Counted from the first letter of the stretch, positions 1 through 9,512 are shown. The stretch: 64,000 nucleotides of DNA from Mesorhizobium helmanticense (GCF_003034915.1 NZ_PZJX01000043.1:62001-126000), one strand, 5' to 3'. Notes: generated by a model from the sequence alone, not told the origin. Numbers and translations: made by a program.

Positions 1-1797
1 ATCTACACTGGCGGCTTCATCGCCTTCATCATCCTGATGGCTATCCTGAGCGCCATGGGCGTCGAGAATGTTATAATCGGCTACCTGTTCATGGGCTTCA
101 CCATCGTCATCTACGCGGTGATCGGCGTTTTGAGCCGCACGATGCAGGTCGGCGAATATTACGTCGCGGGGCGTCGCGTACCGGCGCTCTACAACGGCAT
201 GGCGACGGGCGCCGACTGGATGTCGGCGGCTTCCTTCATCGGCATGGCGGGTTCGCTATACCTGCTCGGCTATGACGGCCTCGGCTTCGTGCTCGGCTGG
301 ACCGGCGGCTATGTGCTCGTGGCCATCCTCGTTGCGCCATATCTGCGCAAGTTCGGCGCCTACACGGTTCCCGACTTCCTGTCGGCCCGCTATGGCGGCA
401 ATCTTGCCCGTCTGATCGGCGTGATCGTTCTGTTCTCCTGCTCGTTCACCTATGTGGTCGCGCAGATTTTCGGCACCGGGCTGATCTCGGCCCGCTTCCT
501 GGGCATCGACTTCAACGTCGCAGTCTATGTCGGCCTGGCCGGCATTCTCGTCTGCTCGATGCTCGGCGGCATGCGCGCCGTCACCTGGACGCAGGTCGCG
601 CAGTACATTGTGCTGATCATCGCCTATCTCATCCCTGTCATCTGGATGTCGACGGTGAAAACCGGCGTGCCGATCCCGCAACTGATGCAGGGCCAGGCGC
701 TGGCGAACATCACCGCGCTTGAGACGGCGCAAGGCATCACGCTTCATCACATCACGCCATTCGCGCATGGCGGTTATGATGCCAAGAACTACTTCCTGCT
801 GATCCTCTGCCTGATGGTCGGAACGGCGTCCCTGCCACACGTCCTGATGCGATACTTCACCACCCCGTCGGTACGTGAGGCGCGCGTCTCGGTCGCCTGG
901 TCGCTGCTGTTCATTTTCATCCTCTACTTCACGGCGCCCGCCTACGCGGCGTTCGCCAAATGGACGATGCTCGACCTGGTGGCGTCGGGCCTGACGCCTG
1001 AAAACATCGCCGAGAAAGCCGGATGGATGATGCGCTGGGCCGCTGCCGACAATACGCTCGTGCAGATCTGCGGCAAAGCGGCGACAGACACCGCGGCGAT
1101 CGTCGCGGCCTGCGCCGAAAAGGGCGTGACGGCACTTTCCTTCGCCGACATCAACCTCAACGCAGACATGATCGTGCTGGCCACGCCCGAAATGGCCGGC
1201 ATGCCTTACGTCATCTCGGGCCTCGTCGCCGCCGGCGGCCTTGCCGCCGCGCTCTCCACGGCGGATGGCCTGCTGCTGGCCATCGCCAACGCGCTCAGCC
1301 ACGACATCTACTACAAGATGATCGACCAGAACGCGCCGACGTCGCGGCGTCTGATCGTGTCGCGCATCTTGCTGGTTATGGTTGCGGTACTGGCCGCTTA
1401 CGTCGCGTCGACCAAGCCGTCGGACATCCTGTCGATGGTGTCGTGGGCGTTCTCTCTCGCGGCCGGCGGGCTCTTCCCAGCCCTGGTGCTCGGCGTCTGG
1501 TGGAAGCGGGCCAATTCGGCTGGCGCGGTCGCCGGCATGATCGCGGGCTTCGGCATCACTATCTTCTACCTCGTCATGACGCAGTACGGCGCCGACTTCG
1601 ACAAGGCGACGCCCAATATGGAACTGTGGTGGGGGGTGAAGAACATTTCGTCGGCGGCCTTTGGTCTGCCGGTGGGCTTCGCCGTGATGATCATCGTGAG
1701 CCTTCTCACCAAGGCGCCGTCCCGGGATATGCAGGATTTCATCGAGGAAATCCGTGTGCCGCGCGGCAAGCAGATGATGGAAGAAAAGATTGCCTGA
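1..1797 (+). CDS. Sodium:solute symporter family protein, 5' end cut by the window
   Basis: Integral inner-membrane secondary transporter of the sodium:solute symporter (SSS) family, which couples ion gradients to uptake of organic acids or other solutes. The frame is open from base 1 and a hydrophobic segment precedes the first in-window ATG (37), so the true start lies upstream; 598 residues are visible. About a dozen hydrophobic segments alternate with short loops. The segment YYVAGRRVPALYNGMATGA and the following DWMSAASF are typical of the acetate/organic-acid (ActP, VC_2705-like) branch. A small YggT-type membrane gene follows after a strong hairpin. The substrate cannot be told from sequence; acetate, pyruvate or another short organic acid is likeliest by family. 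Confidence 0.9.
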   Translation: MYTGGFIAFIILMAILSAMGVENVIIGYLFMGFTIVIYAVIGVLSRTMQVGEYYVAGRRVPALYNGMATGADWMSAASFIGMAGSLYLLGYDGLGFVLGWTGGYVLVAILVAPYLRKFGAYTVPDFLSARYGGNLARLIGVIVLFSCSFTYVVAQIFGTGLISARFLGIDFNVAVYVGLAGILVCSMLGGMRAVTWTQVAQYIVLIIAYLIPVIWMSTVKTGVPIPQLMQGQALANITALETAQGITLHHITPFAHGGYDAKNYFLLILCLMVGTASLPHVLMRYFTTPSVREARVSVAWSLLFIFILYFTAPAYAAFAKWTMLDLVASGLTPENIAEKAGWMMRWAAADNTLVQICGKAATDTAAIVAACAEKGVTALSFADINLNADMIVLATPEMAGMPYVISGLVAAGGLAAALSTADGLLLAIANALSHDIYYKMIDQNAPTSRRLIVSRILLVMVAVLAAYVASTKPSDILSMVSWAFSLAAGGLFPALVLGVWWKRANSAGAVAGMIAGFGITIFYLVMTQYGADFDKATPNMELWWGVKNISSAAFGLPVGFAVMIIVSLLTKAPSRDMQDFIEEIRVPRGKQMMEEKIA

Positions 1798-1822
1798 TCT
1801 CGTATAGCGATCGGTGCTCGAG

Positions 1823-1855
1823 GCGGGGTCCGGCGACGGACCCCGCTTTCATTTC
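1823..1855 (+). terminator. Rho-independent terminator-like hairpin after the symporter gene
   Basis: A perfect 10-bp GC-rich stem, GCGGGGTCCG (1823-1832) and CGGACCCCGC (1837-1846), with a GCGA loop is followed by TTTCATTTC. It lies 25 bp after the symporter stop and before the next gene, so it probably ends or attenuates transcription there. Confidence 0.7.
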
Positions 1856-1905
1856 GGGGGCGCCGCTGTCATAACGCGGCGGCGCCGCTCCTTGGAAAAT
1901 TCCAC

Positions 1906-2214
1906 ATGAACGATTTCTGGTCCTACTGGTATTTCCACATACCGAATTTCATCCTTGCCGCCGCGATGTACACGCTGATGGGGCGTCTTCTGCTCGGCCT
2001 CTTCGTGCCCGAAAGCTGGGACAACTACATCTGGCGCTTCTTCAAGAGCGTCACGGACCCGATCCTGCGGATGGTGCGAACCATCACGCCGTCGATCCTG
2101 ACCCAGCCGGTGGTGATCGTCTTCAGCGTGCTCTGGCTTATGGCCTTGCGCGTGGGCTATCTCGTCTTGCTGATCAATTTCGGCATCGCGCCGATGGCTT
2201 CACAAGGGGGTTGA
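1906..2214 (+). CDS. YggT family membrane protein
   Basis: Small (102-residue) membrane protein with two long hydrophobic segments (about residues 10-35 and 65-92) flanking a loop that contains FKSVTDPILRMVRTITP. That loop matches the conserved T-D-P-x-L-R-x-x-R-x-x-x-P pattern of YggT proteins. The family is linked loosely to osmotic tolerance and cell-envelope organisation; its biochemical role is not settled. It starts 108 bp after the symporter gene, beyond a terminator-like hairpin, and is followed 4 bp later by another small membrane gene, so those two are probably co-transcribed. Confidence 0.75.
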   Translation: MNDFWSYWYFHIPNFILAAAMYTLMGRLLLGLFVPESWDNYIWRFFKSVTDPILRMVRTITPSILTQPVVIVFSVLWLMALRVGYLVLLINFGIAPMASQGG

Positions 2215-2218
2215 GGCA

Positions 2219-2539
2219 ATGGACAGGAGCGCTCTTGTGCCAGTCATGGCGGTCGCCATCGTCAACGGTATCTTTTCGCCGTGGGTGCTGATGGTGTTCC
2301 TGTTCTATCCGGTCTGGTATCCGGGCTGGGCGCCTCCCTTAAGTCAGATCGTTTACATGGCAAGTGCGCTGATCCTGTCGACGGTGACCATCATGCTCGC
2401 CGGCGTGCCGGCGGCCCTCTATGAGCGCTGGTCGGCGCAGCCCAGTAGCATCGTCGTCTCGTCTATCTGGCTTGCCGGTACGGTTTTGCTGACGCTGCCG
2501 GCGCTGCCGAATGTGATGCGGGCGCTCAGCGGCGGCTGA
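2219..2539 (+). CDS. Small hypothetical inner-membrane protein
   Basis: A 106-residue protein I do not recognise. It is largely hydrophobic, with apparent membrane segments near residues 6-30, 40-65 and 80-98 joined by short loops (YPGWAPPL; YERWSAQPSS). It begins 4 bp after the YggT gene, and both encode tiny membrane proteins downstream of a transporter, so an accessory role in the same membrane process is possible but is only inference. It is convergent with the BMP-type transporter operon to its right. Existence as a gene is supported by spacing, codon pattern and the coherent hydrophobic profile. Confidence 0.6.
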   Translation: MDRSALVPVMAVAIVNGIFSPWVLMVFLFYPVWYPGWAPPLSQIVYMASALILSTVTIMLAGVPAALYERWSAQPSSIVVSSIWLAGTVLLTLPALPNVMRALSGG

Positions 2540-2678
2540 GAATTCCCTTCGGGCCGGCAACCCGGCGGTATGGCGGGATCGGACAAATCTTCCGCTTCCG
2601 GCTAACATGTCGTCTTCTCCATGCTAAATTGACTAAGCCGGTCGAGAGGTAACTGTCCGTCGGCATTTCGCTGGGCTG

Positions 2679-3623
2679 TCAACGTTCTTCCCGGCGAAAC
2701 GGCTTGAGCAGTGCCGAAGGCGCGACAGCATTGCGCGACATCACCGCCATCGCAACGATGGTGAAGATGAAGGGCAGCATCAGGAACGCCTCGTAGGGGA
2801 TGTGGCCAAGCCCGCTCGCCTGCATGCGCAACTGCAAGGCATCGACAAAGGCGAACAGCAATGCCGCCCCCGCAGAGCGCCACGGATCCCAGCGGCCGAA
2901 CACGACGAGCGCGATCGCCACCCAGCCGCGACCCGACACGACGCCGAAGGTGAAGGCGTTGAACTGCGCCATCGACAGGAAGGCGCCGGCCAGCCCCATC
3001 AGCGCGCCGCCGAGAATGACCGCCTGGAAGCGCGTCGCAATCACGCTGACCCCGGCCGAGTCGGCGGCGCGGGGATTCTCGCCGACCATGCGCACCGACA
3101 GGCCCCATGGCGTGCGGTAGAGCACGAAGGCGGCGAGCGGAATGGCCAACATCGCCATGTAGACCAGCGCAAACTGGTTGAACACCGCCGGCCCGAGCAC
3201 CGGGATGTCGGAGAGGACAGGGATCGGCAGCGTGGCGAAACCCTTGATGTTCGGCGGCACCGATTGCTGGCCGAAGATCAGCCGGTAGAGGAAATAGGCG
3301 AGACCCGATGAGAACAACGTCACGCCGATGCCGCAGACATGCTGGCTCAAGCCCAACGCCACCGTAAACAGCGCATGCAGCGCGCCCATCAGCATACCGG
3401 TCAGCACCGCCGCAAGCACGCCGAGCCACAGGCTGCCGCTGAGGCTGGTCGCCGTAAAACCGGTCATCGCCGACAACAGCATGATGCCCTCGATGCCGAG
3501 ATTGAGCACGCCGGCCCGCTCGGAGAACATTTCGCCGAGCGTCGCAAAAGCCAGCGGCGTGGCGATGCGGATGATGGCGGCGAGGAAGCCGACCTGAAAA
3601 ATCTGTTCCAGCACCACGCTCAC
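2679..3623 (-). CDS. BMP-type ABC transporter, inner-membrane permease 2
   Basis: Permease of a nucleoside-type importer (BPD_transp_2 fold; YufQ-like, 314 residues). The GTG start at 3623 overlaps the stop of the upstream permease (GTGA), which decides the start; the open frame further upstream is read-through of the neighbouring gene. Near the N-terminus, ATPLAFATLGEMFSERAGVLN and LGIEGIM are the conserved signature of this permease family, followed by about eight membrane segments. It is the last gene of a leftward operon of binding protein, double ATPase and two permeases. Purine or other nucleosides are the usual cargo of this family; the actual substrate is not visible. Confidence 0.9.
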   Translation of the reverse strand: MSVVLEQIFQVGFLAAIIRIATPLAFATLGEMFSERAGVLNLGIEGIMLLSAMTGFTATSLSGSLWLGVLAAVLTGMLMGALHALFTVALGLSQHVCGIGVTLFSSGLAYFLYRLIFGQQSVPPNIKGFATLPIPVLSDIPVLGPAVFNQFALVYMAMLAIPLAAFVLYRTPWGLSVRMVGENPRAADSAGVSVIATRFQAVILGGALMGLAGAFLSMAQFNAFTFGVVSGRGWVAIALVVFGRWDPWRSAGAALLFAFVDALQLRMQASGLGHIPYEAFLMLPFIFTIVAMAVMSRNAVAPSALLKPFRREER

Positions 3624-4678
3624 CGGGCCACCCCGACGCGGCGGATGCGATAGGCCGTGAACAGCAGCGCCACCAGCATGGCGAGCAATGCGGTTCCCTG
3701 GATGACGTCGCTGAGGAAGGCCGGAACGCCGGTTGCCCGCGACATCGCCTCGGCGCCGGTCATCACGGCGGCAAGGAAGATCGCCGCCGGCACCACGCCG
3801 AGCGGATTGAGCCTGGCCAGCATGGCGACGACGATGCCGGAATAGCCGTAGCCCGGCGAGATATCGCTCATCACCTGGAAATGCACGCCGCCGACCTCGC
3901 CGACGCCGGCCAGCCCGGCAAGCCCTCCGGAGAGCAGCGCGGTCGAAAGCAGCACGCGTTCGACATTGATGCCGCCATAGCGCGCCGCTTCCGGGTTTTC
4001 GCCGGTCACCCTGATCCTGAAGCCGAGCGTCGTGCGCGCGATCAGGAACCAGATCAGGGGTGCCGCGACCAGAGCCGCCAGCACCCCGACATGCAGCCTG
4101 GTGCCTTCCATCAGCACCGGGAAGTTCGCTGAATCCTCGATCGGCGGCGAGATCGGATAGCCGCTGAATGTATCCTTCCACGGCCCTTCAATCAGCGCCA
4201 TCAGCGCATAGAAGATGACCGAGTTGAGCAGCAGCGAGCTGACCACGTCGTCCACCTTGAACTTCACCCGCAGCGTCGCCGGCACCAGGGCAACGGCGGC
4301 GCCGGCGGCCGCACCCGCCACCGCCATCAGAAGCATGGCGAGCGGCCCCGGCATCGGAATGGCGCCGACCGCGCAGCTCGCCACCGCGCCGGCAAGCAAT
4401 TGCCCCTCGGCGCCGATGTTCCAGAATTTGGCGCGGAAGGCGACGGCGACAGCTAGCCCGGTGAAGATCATCGGTGTTGCCCGCACCAGCGTTTCGGTGA
4501 TGGCGTAGCTGTCACCAAGTGAGGCTGAGAACATCACGCCATAGGCCTCGACCACACGGGCGCCGGCCAGCGCGATGAGACCGCTGCACAGGATAAGCGT
4601 CGCCGCGATCGCCAGCAGCGGCAGCGCCAGATTGAACCAGGCGGGCGTCGAGGTGCGGGCTTCGAGGCGGAACATCAC
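3620..4678 (-). CDS. BMP-type ABC transporter, inner-membrane permease 1
   Basis: Permease of the same importer (YufP-like, 352 residues), with about nine hydrophobic segments and the family-typical stretches FWNIGAEGQLLAGA and RVTGENPEAARYGGI. Its ATG overlaps the stop of the ATPase gene, and its own stop overlaps the GTG of the second permease, so the three are translationally coupled. The two permeases form the heterodimeric channel for the ligand delivered by the binding protein encoded at the head of the operon. Confidence 0.9.
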   Translation of the reverse strand: MMFRLEARTSTPAWFNLALPLLAIAATLILCSGLIALAGARVVEAYGVMFSASLGDSYAITETLVRATPMIFTGLAVAVAFRAKFWNIGAEGQLLAGAVASCAVGAIPMPGPLAMLLMAVAGAAAGAAVALVPATLRVKFKVDDVVSSLLLNSVIFYALMALIEGPWKDTFSGYPISPPIEDSANFPVLMEGTRLHVGVLAALVAAPLIWFLIARTTLGFRIRVTGENPEAARYGGINVERVLLSTALLSGGLAGLAGVGEVGGVHFQVMSDISPGYGYSGIVVAMLARLNPLGVVPAAIFLAAVMTGAEAMSRATGVPAFLSDVIQGTALLAMLVALLFTAYRIRRVGVAR

Positions 4679-6195
4679 GCTGCCTCCTCGGTCTGCCCGG
4701 CTCCGGTCATCAGCAGGCCGAGTCGTGCGATCGTGGCGTCGGCGCTGTCCAGCGTGCCGGCGATGCGCCCCTCATACATCACCGCAATGCGGTCGCAGAG
4801 CATCAGCAGCTCTTCGAGATCCTCGCCGATGACGATGATGCCGCAGCCCTTGGCGCGCATGTCGAGGAATTTCTCATGGATGAAACGGGCGGCGCCGATG
4901 TCGAGGCCGCGCGTCGGCTGCGACACGATCAGCACTTGTGGGTCGAAGGCAAGCTCCCGCGCCAGCAGCGCCTTCTGCAGATTGCCGCCGGACAAGGCAC
5001 CGGCGCGCGTCATCGGCCCGGGGCAGCGTATGTCATAGGCCTTGATCTGCGCCTCGGCGAAGGCGCGGATCGCATCGGGCTTGAGCAACCCCTTGCGGCT
5101 GAACGCCTCCGTGCCGATGCGCGGCAGCACCATGGAGTCGGCAAGTGGCAGGTTGGTGACGAGACCCGTCGTCATGCGGTCTTCCGGGATGCGGCCGAGG
5201 CCGAGCGCCTGCACCGCGCGTGGCGAGAATTGCTCGACTTTCTTGCCGGCTATCGTCATCCGTCCGGCATCGGGCGCGGCCACGCCGGAAATCACCTCGG
5301 CAAGCGCCCGCTGGCCGTTGCCCGAGACACCGGCAATGCCGAGGATCTCGCCGGCACGGACGAAGAGCGAGACGTCCCGCAGCGCCATCCCCGAATGACG
5401 CGACGTGGAAATGCCATCCAGCGTCAGTACAGCTGCACCTGGCGTCGACGGTCCCCTGGCCGGCGGAACGATCTCGTGGCCGCACATCAACCGCGCCATC
5501 TCCGAGGACGTCGTGTTGGCCGGATCATCAACACGTCCCGCGACGCGCCCGTGCCTGAGCACGACGCAGCGATGCGTCAGCGCCCGGACTTCGTTGAGCT
5601 TATGCGAGATGAAGATGATGCCGAGGCCCTGGGCGGCCATGGACCGCAACGCCGCAAACAGCCCGTCGACCTCGGTCGGCGCCAGCACCGCCGTCGGCTC
5701 GTCCAGGATCAGGAGCCTGGCCCCGCGAAACAGCGCCTTGACGATTTCCAGCCGCTGTTGTTCGCCGACCGACAGCGCCGCAACCGGAAGATCGGGATCG
5801 AGCGTCAGCCCGTGCTGCCGGCCGATCTCGGCCAGCCGCGCCAGTCCACCGGCGCGATCGATGCGACCCGACTTGCCGGGAATGCCTATCAGCAGGTTTT
5901 CCAGAACCGAGAGCCGTGGCGCCAGGTGAAAATGCTGGTGCACCATACCGATGCCGGCGGCAAGCGCATCGGCCGAACTGTTGATCGTCACCGGCCGGCC
6001 CTCGACCAGGATCTCGCCGGCATCCGGCGCATAGGCGCCGAACAGCACGTTCATCAGCGTCGTCTTGCCGGCGCCGTTCTCGCCAAGCAGCCCAAGAATT
6101 TCGCCCGGCGCCACGCTGAGATCGACGGCCTCGTTCGCCTTGACGGCGCCGAAGCTCTTGGTGATGCCACGCATTTCGATGAGGGGGGCGGACAA
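4675..6195 (-). CDS. BMP-type ABC transporter, double ATP-binding subunit
   Basis: Energising subunit with two fused nucleotide-binding domains. Domain 1 has Walker A GENGAGKTT, signature LSVGEQQ and Walker B LLILDEPT. Domain 2 has a degenerate Walker A (GVSGNGQR, no lysine), signature LSGGNLQ, and SQPTRG where Walker B normally reads DEP. This asymmetry is normal for YufO-like ATPases, so domain 1 probably does the hydrolysis. I chose the TTG at 6195 (MSAPLIEMRG) because AGGAG lies 5 bases upstream; an ATG at 6231 would add 12 residues without a good ribosome site. A palindromic repeat separates it from the binding-protein gene. Confidence 0.88.
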   Translation of the reverse strand: MSAPLIEMRGITKSFGAVKANEAVDLSVAPGEILGLLGENGAGKTTLMNVLFGAYAPDAGEILVEGRPVTINSSADALAAGIGMVHQHFHLAPRLSVLENLLIGIPGKSGRIDRAGGLARLAEIGRQHGLTLDPDLPVAALSVGEQQRLEIVKALFRGARLLILDEPTAVLAPTEVDGLFAALRSMAAQGLGIIFISHKLNEVRALTHRCVVLRHGRVAGRVDDPANTTSSEMARLMCGHEIVPPARGPSTPGAAVLTLDGISTSRHSGMALRDVSLFVRAGEILGIAGVSGNGQRALAEVISGVAAPDAGRMTIAGKKVEQFSPRAVQALGLGRIPEDRMTTGLVTNLPLADSMVLPRIGTEAFSRKGLLKPDAIRAFAEAQIKAYDIRCPGPMTRAGALSGGNLQKALLARELAFDPQVLIVSQPTRGLDIGAARFIHEKFLDMRAKGCGIIVIGEDLEELLMLCDRIAVMYEGRIAGTLDSADATIARLGLLMTGAGQTEEAA

Positions 6196-6243
6196 GGGTG
6201 CTCCTGAACTGTGAGGGCGTGCCCGGCGCATGGCGGTGAAGCG

Positions 6244-6295
6244 GCCAATCTCCCCCCTTGAGGGGGAGATGTCCGGCAGGACAGAGGGGGGCGCC
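6244..6295. repeat. 52-bp intergenic palindromic element, copy 1
   Basis: Contains a hairpin with 9-bp arms ATCTCCCCC (6248-6256) and GGGGGAGAT (6262-6270), then a GTCCGGCAGGAC inverted repeat and a G-rich tail. The whole 52 bp recurs without mismatch at 21742-21793, and a diverged inverted copy lies at 21633-21683. From general knowledge of these genomes, such elements are scattered between Mesorhizobium genes. Here it sits inside an operon, between the binding-protein and ATPase genes. Confidence 0.85.
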
Positions 6296-6321
6296 TAGCA
6301 CCGACCCCTAAAGACCAGAAC

Positions 6322-7353
6322 TCAATCCGAGACCGGCGTATTCTCATCCACGTCGACACGGAAATTGCCGTCGAGGATTTCGGCCTTCTTCTTCTCGACC
6401 AGCTCCTTGACGTCCGCCGGCAGCGTCTTGTCGAATTTGTGGTAGGGCGCCAGAGAGGAACCACCCTTGGCCATGCGCGAGAAATCGCCGTAATCCTGCG
6501 CCGTGAACACGCCGGCCTTGACCAGCTTGATCGCCTGTTCGACGGTCGGATACATGTTCCAGACCGGCCCGGTTATCACCGTGTCTGGGCCGAGACTCGA
6601 CTGGTCGGACATGTTGGAGATGGCGAGGATCTTCTTCTCCACCGCCGCCTCGATGACGCCGAAGCGCTCGGCATAGATCACGTCGACGCCGGCATCGATC
6701 TGCGCGATCGCGGCTTCCTTGGCCTTTGGCGGGTCGAAGAAGGAGCCGATGAAGGCGACCTTCTTCTTGATGTTGGGATTGACCTCCTTGGCGCCGGCAA
6801 AGAAGGCGTTGACCAGCCGGTTGACCTCGGGAATGCCCATCGCCGCCACCGCGCCGACCGTACCGCTCTTCGACATCTTGCCGGCGATCAGCCCGGAGAG
6901 ATAGGCCGGTTCGTGGATCCAGTTGTCGAAGACGCCGAAATTCGGCTCCGCCGGTCCGGCGCCGGAGCCGAACAGCCACGCGACCTTCGGGAACTGCTTG
7001 GCGGTCCTGCGCGATTCGCGCTCGGCCGCGAAGGCGTCGCCCAGCACCAGCTCATAGCCGCCTTGCGCATATTCACGCATGACGCGGCTGAAATCCGCCG
7101 TCTGCACCTTTTCCGACCATTTGTATTCGATACCGAGTTCCTTCTCGGCCCTCTGCAGGGCGACATGGATCTGATTGTCCCACGGCTCCTCGATCGGCGT
7201 GGCGAAGATCGCCGCCACCTTCAGCTTCTTGTCCTGCGACCAGGCCTTGCCCGGCAGCATGGCCGCCGCCAGGCCGAGTGCGCCCAGCTCCAGCACATTG
7301 CGGCGCGAGAACCCTTCGCGTTTCAATTGGAATCTGCTCTTCCCGTTTTCCAT
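6322..7353 (-). CDS. BMP family ABC transporter substrate-binding protein
   Basis: Periplasmic ligand-binding protein of the Bmp/Med (PnrA-like) family, first gene of the leftward importer operon. The N-terminus carries a twin-arginine type leader (SRRNVLELGALGLAAAML, ending near AWS-Q), so export in folded form is likely. Typical family stretches include AAIFATPIEEPWD, FGVFDNWIHEPAYLSG and ITGPVWNMYPTV. I prefer the ATG at 7353, with AGAGG 9-13 bases upstream, over ATG 7380, which would add nine residues. The family binds nucleosides or related compounds. The gap to the ATPase gene holds a hairpin repeat that may let this gene be expressed above the membrane subunits. Confidence 0.9.
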   Translation of the reverse strand: MENGKSRFQLKREGFSRRNVLELGALGLAAAMLPGKAWSQDKKLKVAAIFATPIEEPWDNQIHVALQRAEKELGIEYKWSEKVQTADFSRVMREYAQGGYELVLGDAFAAERESRRTAKQFPKVAWLFGSGAGPAEPNFGVFDNWIHEPAYLSGLIAGKMSKSGTVGAVAAMGIPEVNRLVNAFFAGAKEVNPNIKKKVAFIGSFFDPPKAKEAAIAQIDAGVDVIYAERFGVIEAAVEKKILAISNMSDQSSLGPDTVITGPVWNMYPTVEQAIKLVKAGVFTAQDYGDFSRMAKGGSSLAPYHKFDKTLPADVKELVEKKKAEILDGNFRVDVDENTPVSD

Positions 7354-7505
7354 TCTCATACCCCTCTGTTCGACAGCCATGTCGAGCCGGCTGTTCGGTA
7401 GATTTTCGAAGACGGGGAACTATGGAACGGCGTCGGACTTTTGTCCACATGGTCAAATTTGAAGGCGCCAGGATTCAGCCGCCACCGCGGCCGAAAGACC
7501 AGGGA

Positions 7506-8711
7506 TCAAACCCGTTCGAGCACGATCGCAATACCCTGGCCAACACCGATGCACATGGTGGCAAGCGCATAGGCGCCGCCACGTTCGCGCAGTTCCAGCG
7601 CTGCCGTGCCCGCTATCCGCGCACCCGACATGCCGAGCGGATGACCGAGCGCGATGGCGCCGCCATTCGGGTTGACGTGCCCGGCGTCCTCGGCAATGCC
7701 GAGTTGGCGCAATACGGCAATGCCTTGCGAGGCAAAGGCTTCGTTGAGTTCAACCACGTCGAACTGCTGCGGCGTCAGGCCGAGCCGCGCGCAAAGCTTC
7801 TGCGTGGCCGGCGCCGGGCCGATGCCCATGATGCGCGGCGCAACGCCAGCGGTCGCACCGCCGAGGATGCGGGCGATCGGTGTCAGGCGATATTTCTTCA
7901 CGGCCGCTTCCGAGGCGACGATGAGCGCCGCCGCGCCATCATTGACGCCCGACGCGTTGCCGGCGGTGACCGTGCCGCCTTGCCGGAACGGCGTCGGCAA
8001 TTTCGCCAGCGCCTCGATCGTCGTGCCCGCGCGCGGATGTTCATCCTTCGAGACGATAACCGGGTCGCCCTTGCGCTGCGGGATGGTCACCGCTGTGATC
8101 TCTTTCGCCAGCCGGCCACTGGCTTGTGCTGCGACCGCCTTGTCCTGGCTGCGCACCGCAAACGCATCCTGGTCGGCGCGGGAGACGGCAAACTCTTCCG
8201 CCACGTTCTCGCCGGTCTCCGGCATCGAATCGACACCATACTGCTGCTTCATCAGCGGATTGACGAAGCGCCAGCCGATGGTGGTGTCGTGGATCTCGGC
8301 ATTGCGCGAAAAGGCGGTCTCGGCCTTGGGCATGACGAACGGCGCACGCGACATCGACTCGACGCCACCGGCAATCACGAGATCCGCCTCGCCAGCCTTG
8401 ATGGCGCGCGCGGCGATGGTGACGGCATCCATGCCCGAACCGCACAGCCGGTTGACGGTCGAGCCGGAAATCTCCCTGGGCAGGCCGGCGAGCAGCAGGG
8501 ACATCCGCGCCACATTGCGATTGTCCTCCCCTGCCTGGTTGGCGCAGCCATAGACGACATCGTCGACCGCCTGCCAGTCGATGCCTGGATTGCGCTCGAC
8601 CAATGCCTTCAGCGGCACGGCGCCGAGATCGTCCGCGCGGACTAAAGCCAACGCCCCGCCGAAGCGCCCTATCGGCGTGCGGATGTAATCGCAAATATAG
8701 GCCTCGGCCAT
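7506..8711 (-). CDS. pcaF: 3-oxoadipyl-CoA thiolase
   Basis: Thiolase of 401 residues that cleaves 3-oxoadipyl-CoA to succinyl-CoA and acetyl-CoA, the last step of the beta-ketoadipate pathway. Visible catalytic elements are the acyl-accepting Cys90 in NRLCGSGM, His357 in ALGHPLG and Cys387 in ATMCIGVGQG. Sequence alone would also fit a general acetyl-CoA acetyltransferase. The gene directly follows the two 3-oxoadipate CoA-transferase subunits on the same strand with no spacer, which fixes the role as PcaF. No pca ring-cleavage genes are in the window, so the upper steps must be encoded elsewhere. Confidence 0.93.
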   Translation of the reverse strand: MAEAYICDYIRTPIGRFGGALALVRADDLGAVPLKALVERNPGIDWQAVDDVVYGCANQAGEDNRNVARMSLLLAGLPREISGSTVNRLCGSGMDAVTIAARAIKAGEADLVIAGGVESMSRAPFVMPKAETAFSRNAEIHDTTIGWRFVNPLMKQQYGVDSMPETGENVAEEFAVSRADQDAFAVRSQDKAVAAQASGRLAKEITAVTIPQRKGDPVIVSKDEHPRAGTTIEALAKLPTPFRQGGTVTAGNASGVNDGAAALIVASEAAVKKYRLTPIARILGGATAGVAPRIMGIGPAPATQKLCARLGLTPQQFDVVELNEAFASQGIAVLRQLGIAEDAGHVNPNGGAIALGHPLGMSGARIAGTAALELRERGGAYALATMCIGVGQGIAIVLERV

Positions 8712-9512
8712 CTATGCAGCCTTCCCTTTTCCAGTCCCCGCATGCGCCGCCTTGGTGCGGGCCTGCAGGTCGCGCAACGTCTTCAGTTCGAGCGCGGTCG
8801 GCGCTGGCGTCTCTTCGAGCGCATCGGTGAATTTCACCGTCCAGCCGCAGGTCGCCTGCACCTCGGCGCGCGAGACACCGGGATGCAGCGACACTACCGT
8901 GAATTCCTTGGTTACCGGGTCAGGCTTCCAGATGGCGAGATCGGTGATCAGCAGCGTCGGCCCTGCTGTCTCGATGCCGAGCCGCTTTCGGTGATCGCCG
9001 CCCTCGCCATGGCCGAAGGAGGTGAAGAAATCGATGGTCTCGACCATGCCGCGCTTCGACTGCGCCATGGTGATGTAGATCTCCTTCGACGAGGTGGCGA
9101 TCTCCGGCGCACCGCCGCCGCCGGGGAGCCGGGTCTTCGGGTGAGGATAGCCGCCGATGACCGTGGTGTTGATGTTGCCGAATTTGTCGAGCTGGGCAGC
9201 ACCGAGGAAGCCGATCGAGATGCGGCCGCCCTGCAGCCAGTAGCGGAACATCTCCGGCACCGAAACGGTGGTGACGGCGGTGTCGCACAATTCGCCGTCC
9301 CCGATCGACAGCGGCAAGACTTGCGGTGCGGTGCCGATGGTGCCGCTCTCATAGATCAGCGTGATGTCGGGCGCATGCGTCAGCCGCGCGACATTGCAGG
9401 CGGCCGACGGCGCGCCGATGCCGACGAAACAGACATCGTCGTTCTTCAGCGCCCGGCTGGCGGCGATCGTCATCATTTCATTGGGCGTGAAACCCGACTC
9501 GCTGTCGCTCAT
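8712..9512 (-). CDS. pcaJ: 3-oxoadipate CoA-transferase, beta subunit
   Basis: Beta subunit (266 residues) of the enzyme that moves CoA from succinyl-CoA to 3-oxoadipate. The probable catalytic glutamate is Glu55 in LIYESGTIG, the position used by family I CoA-transferases of this type. The start is fixed by an ATGA overlap with the end of the alpha-subunit gene; an in-frame extension upstream is read-through. It ends immediately before pcaF. Operon order pcaI-pcaJ-pcaF, divergent from an IclR regulator, supports the assignment over glutaconate or other acyl-CoA transferases. Confidence 0.92.
   Translation of the reverse strand: MSDSESGFTPNEMMTIAASRALKNDDVCFVGIGAPSAACNVARLTHAPDITLIYESGTIGTAPQVLPLSIGDGELCDTAVTTVSVPEMFRYWLQGGRISIGFLGAAQLDKFGNINTTVIGGYPHPKTRLPGGGGAPEIATSSKEIYITMAQSKRGMVETIDFFTSFGHGEGGDHRKRLGIETAGPTLLITDLAIWKPDPVTKEFTVVSLHPGVSRAEVQATCGWTVKFTDALEETPAPTALELKTLRDLQARTKAAHAGTGKGKAA

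Noticed and set aside
2540..2678. Weak GGGCCGG-CAAC-CCGG hairpin between convergent genes
   Set aside because: Short stem without a T-run; not enough to call a terminator, though some transcription end is expected there.
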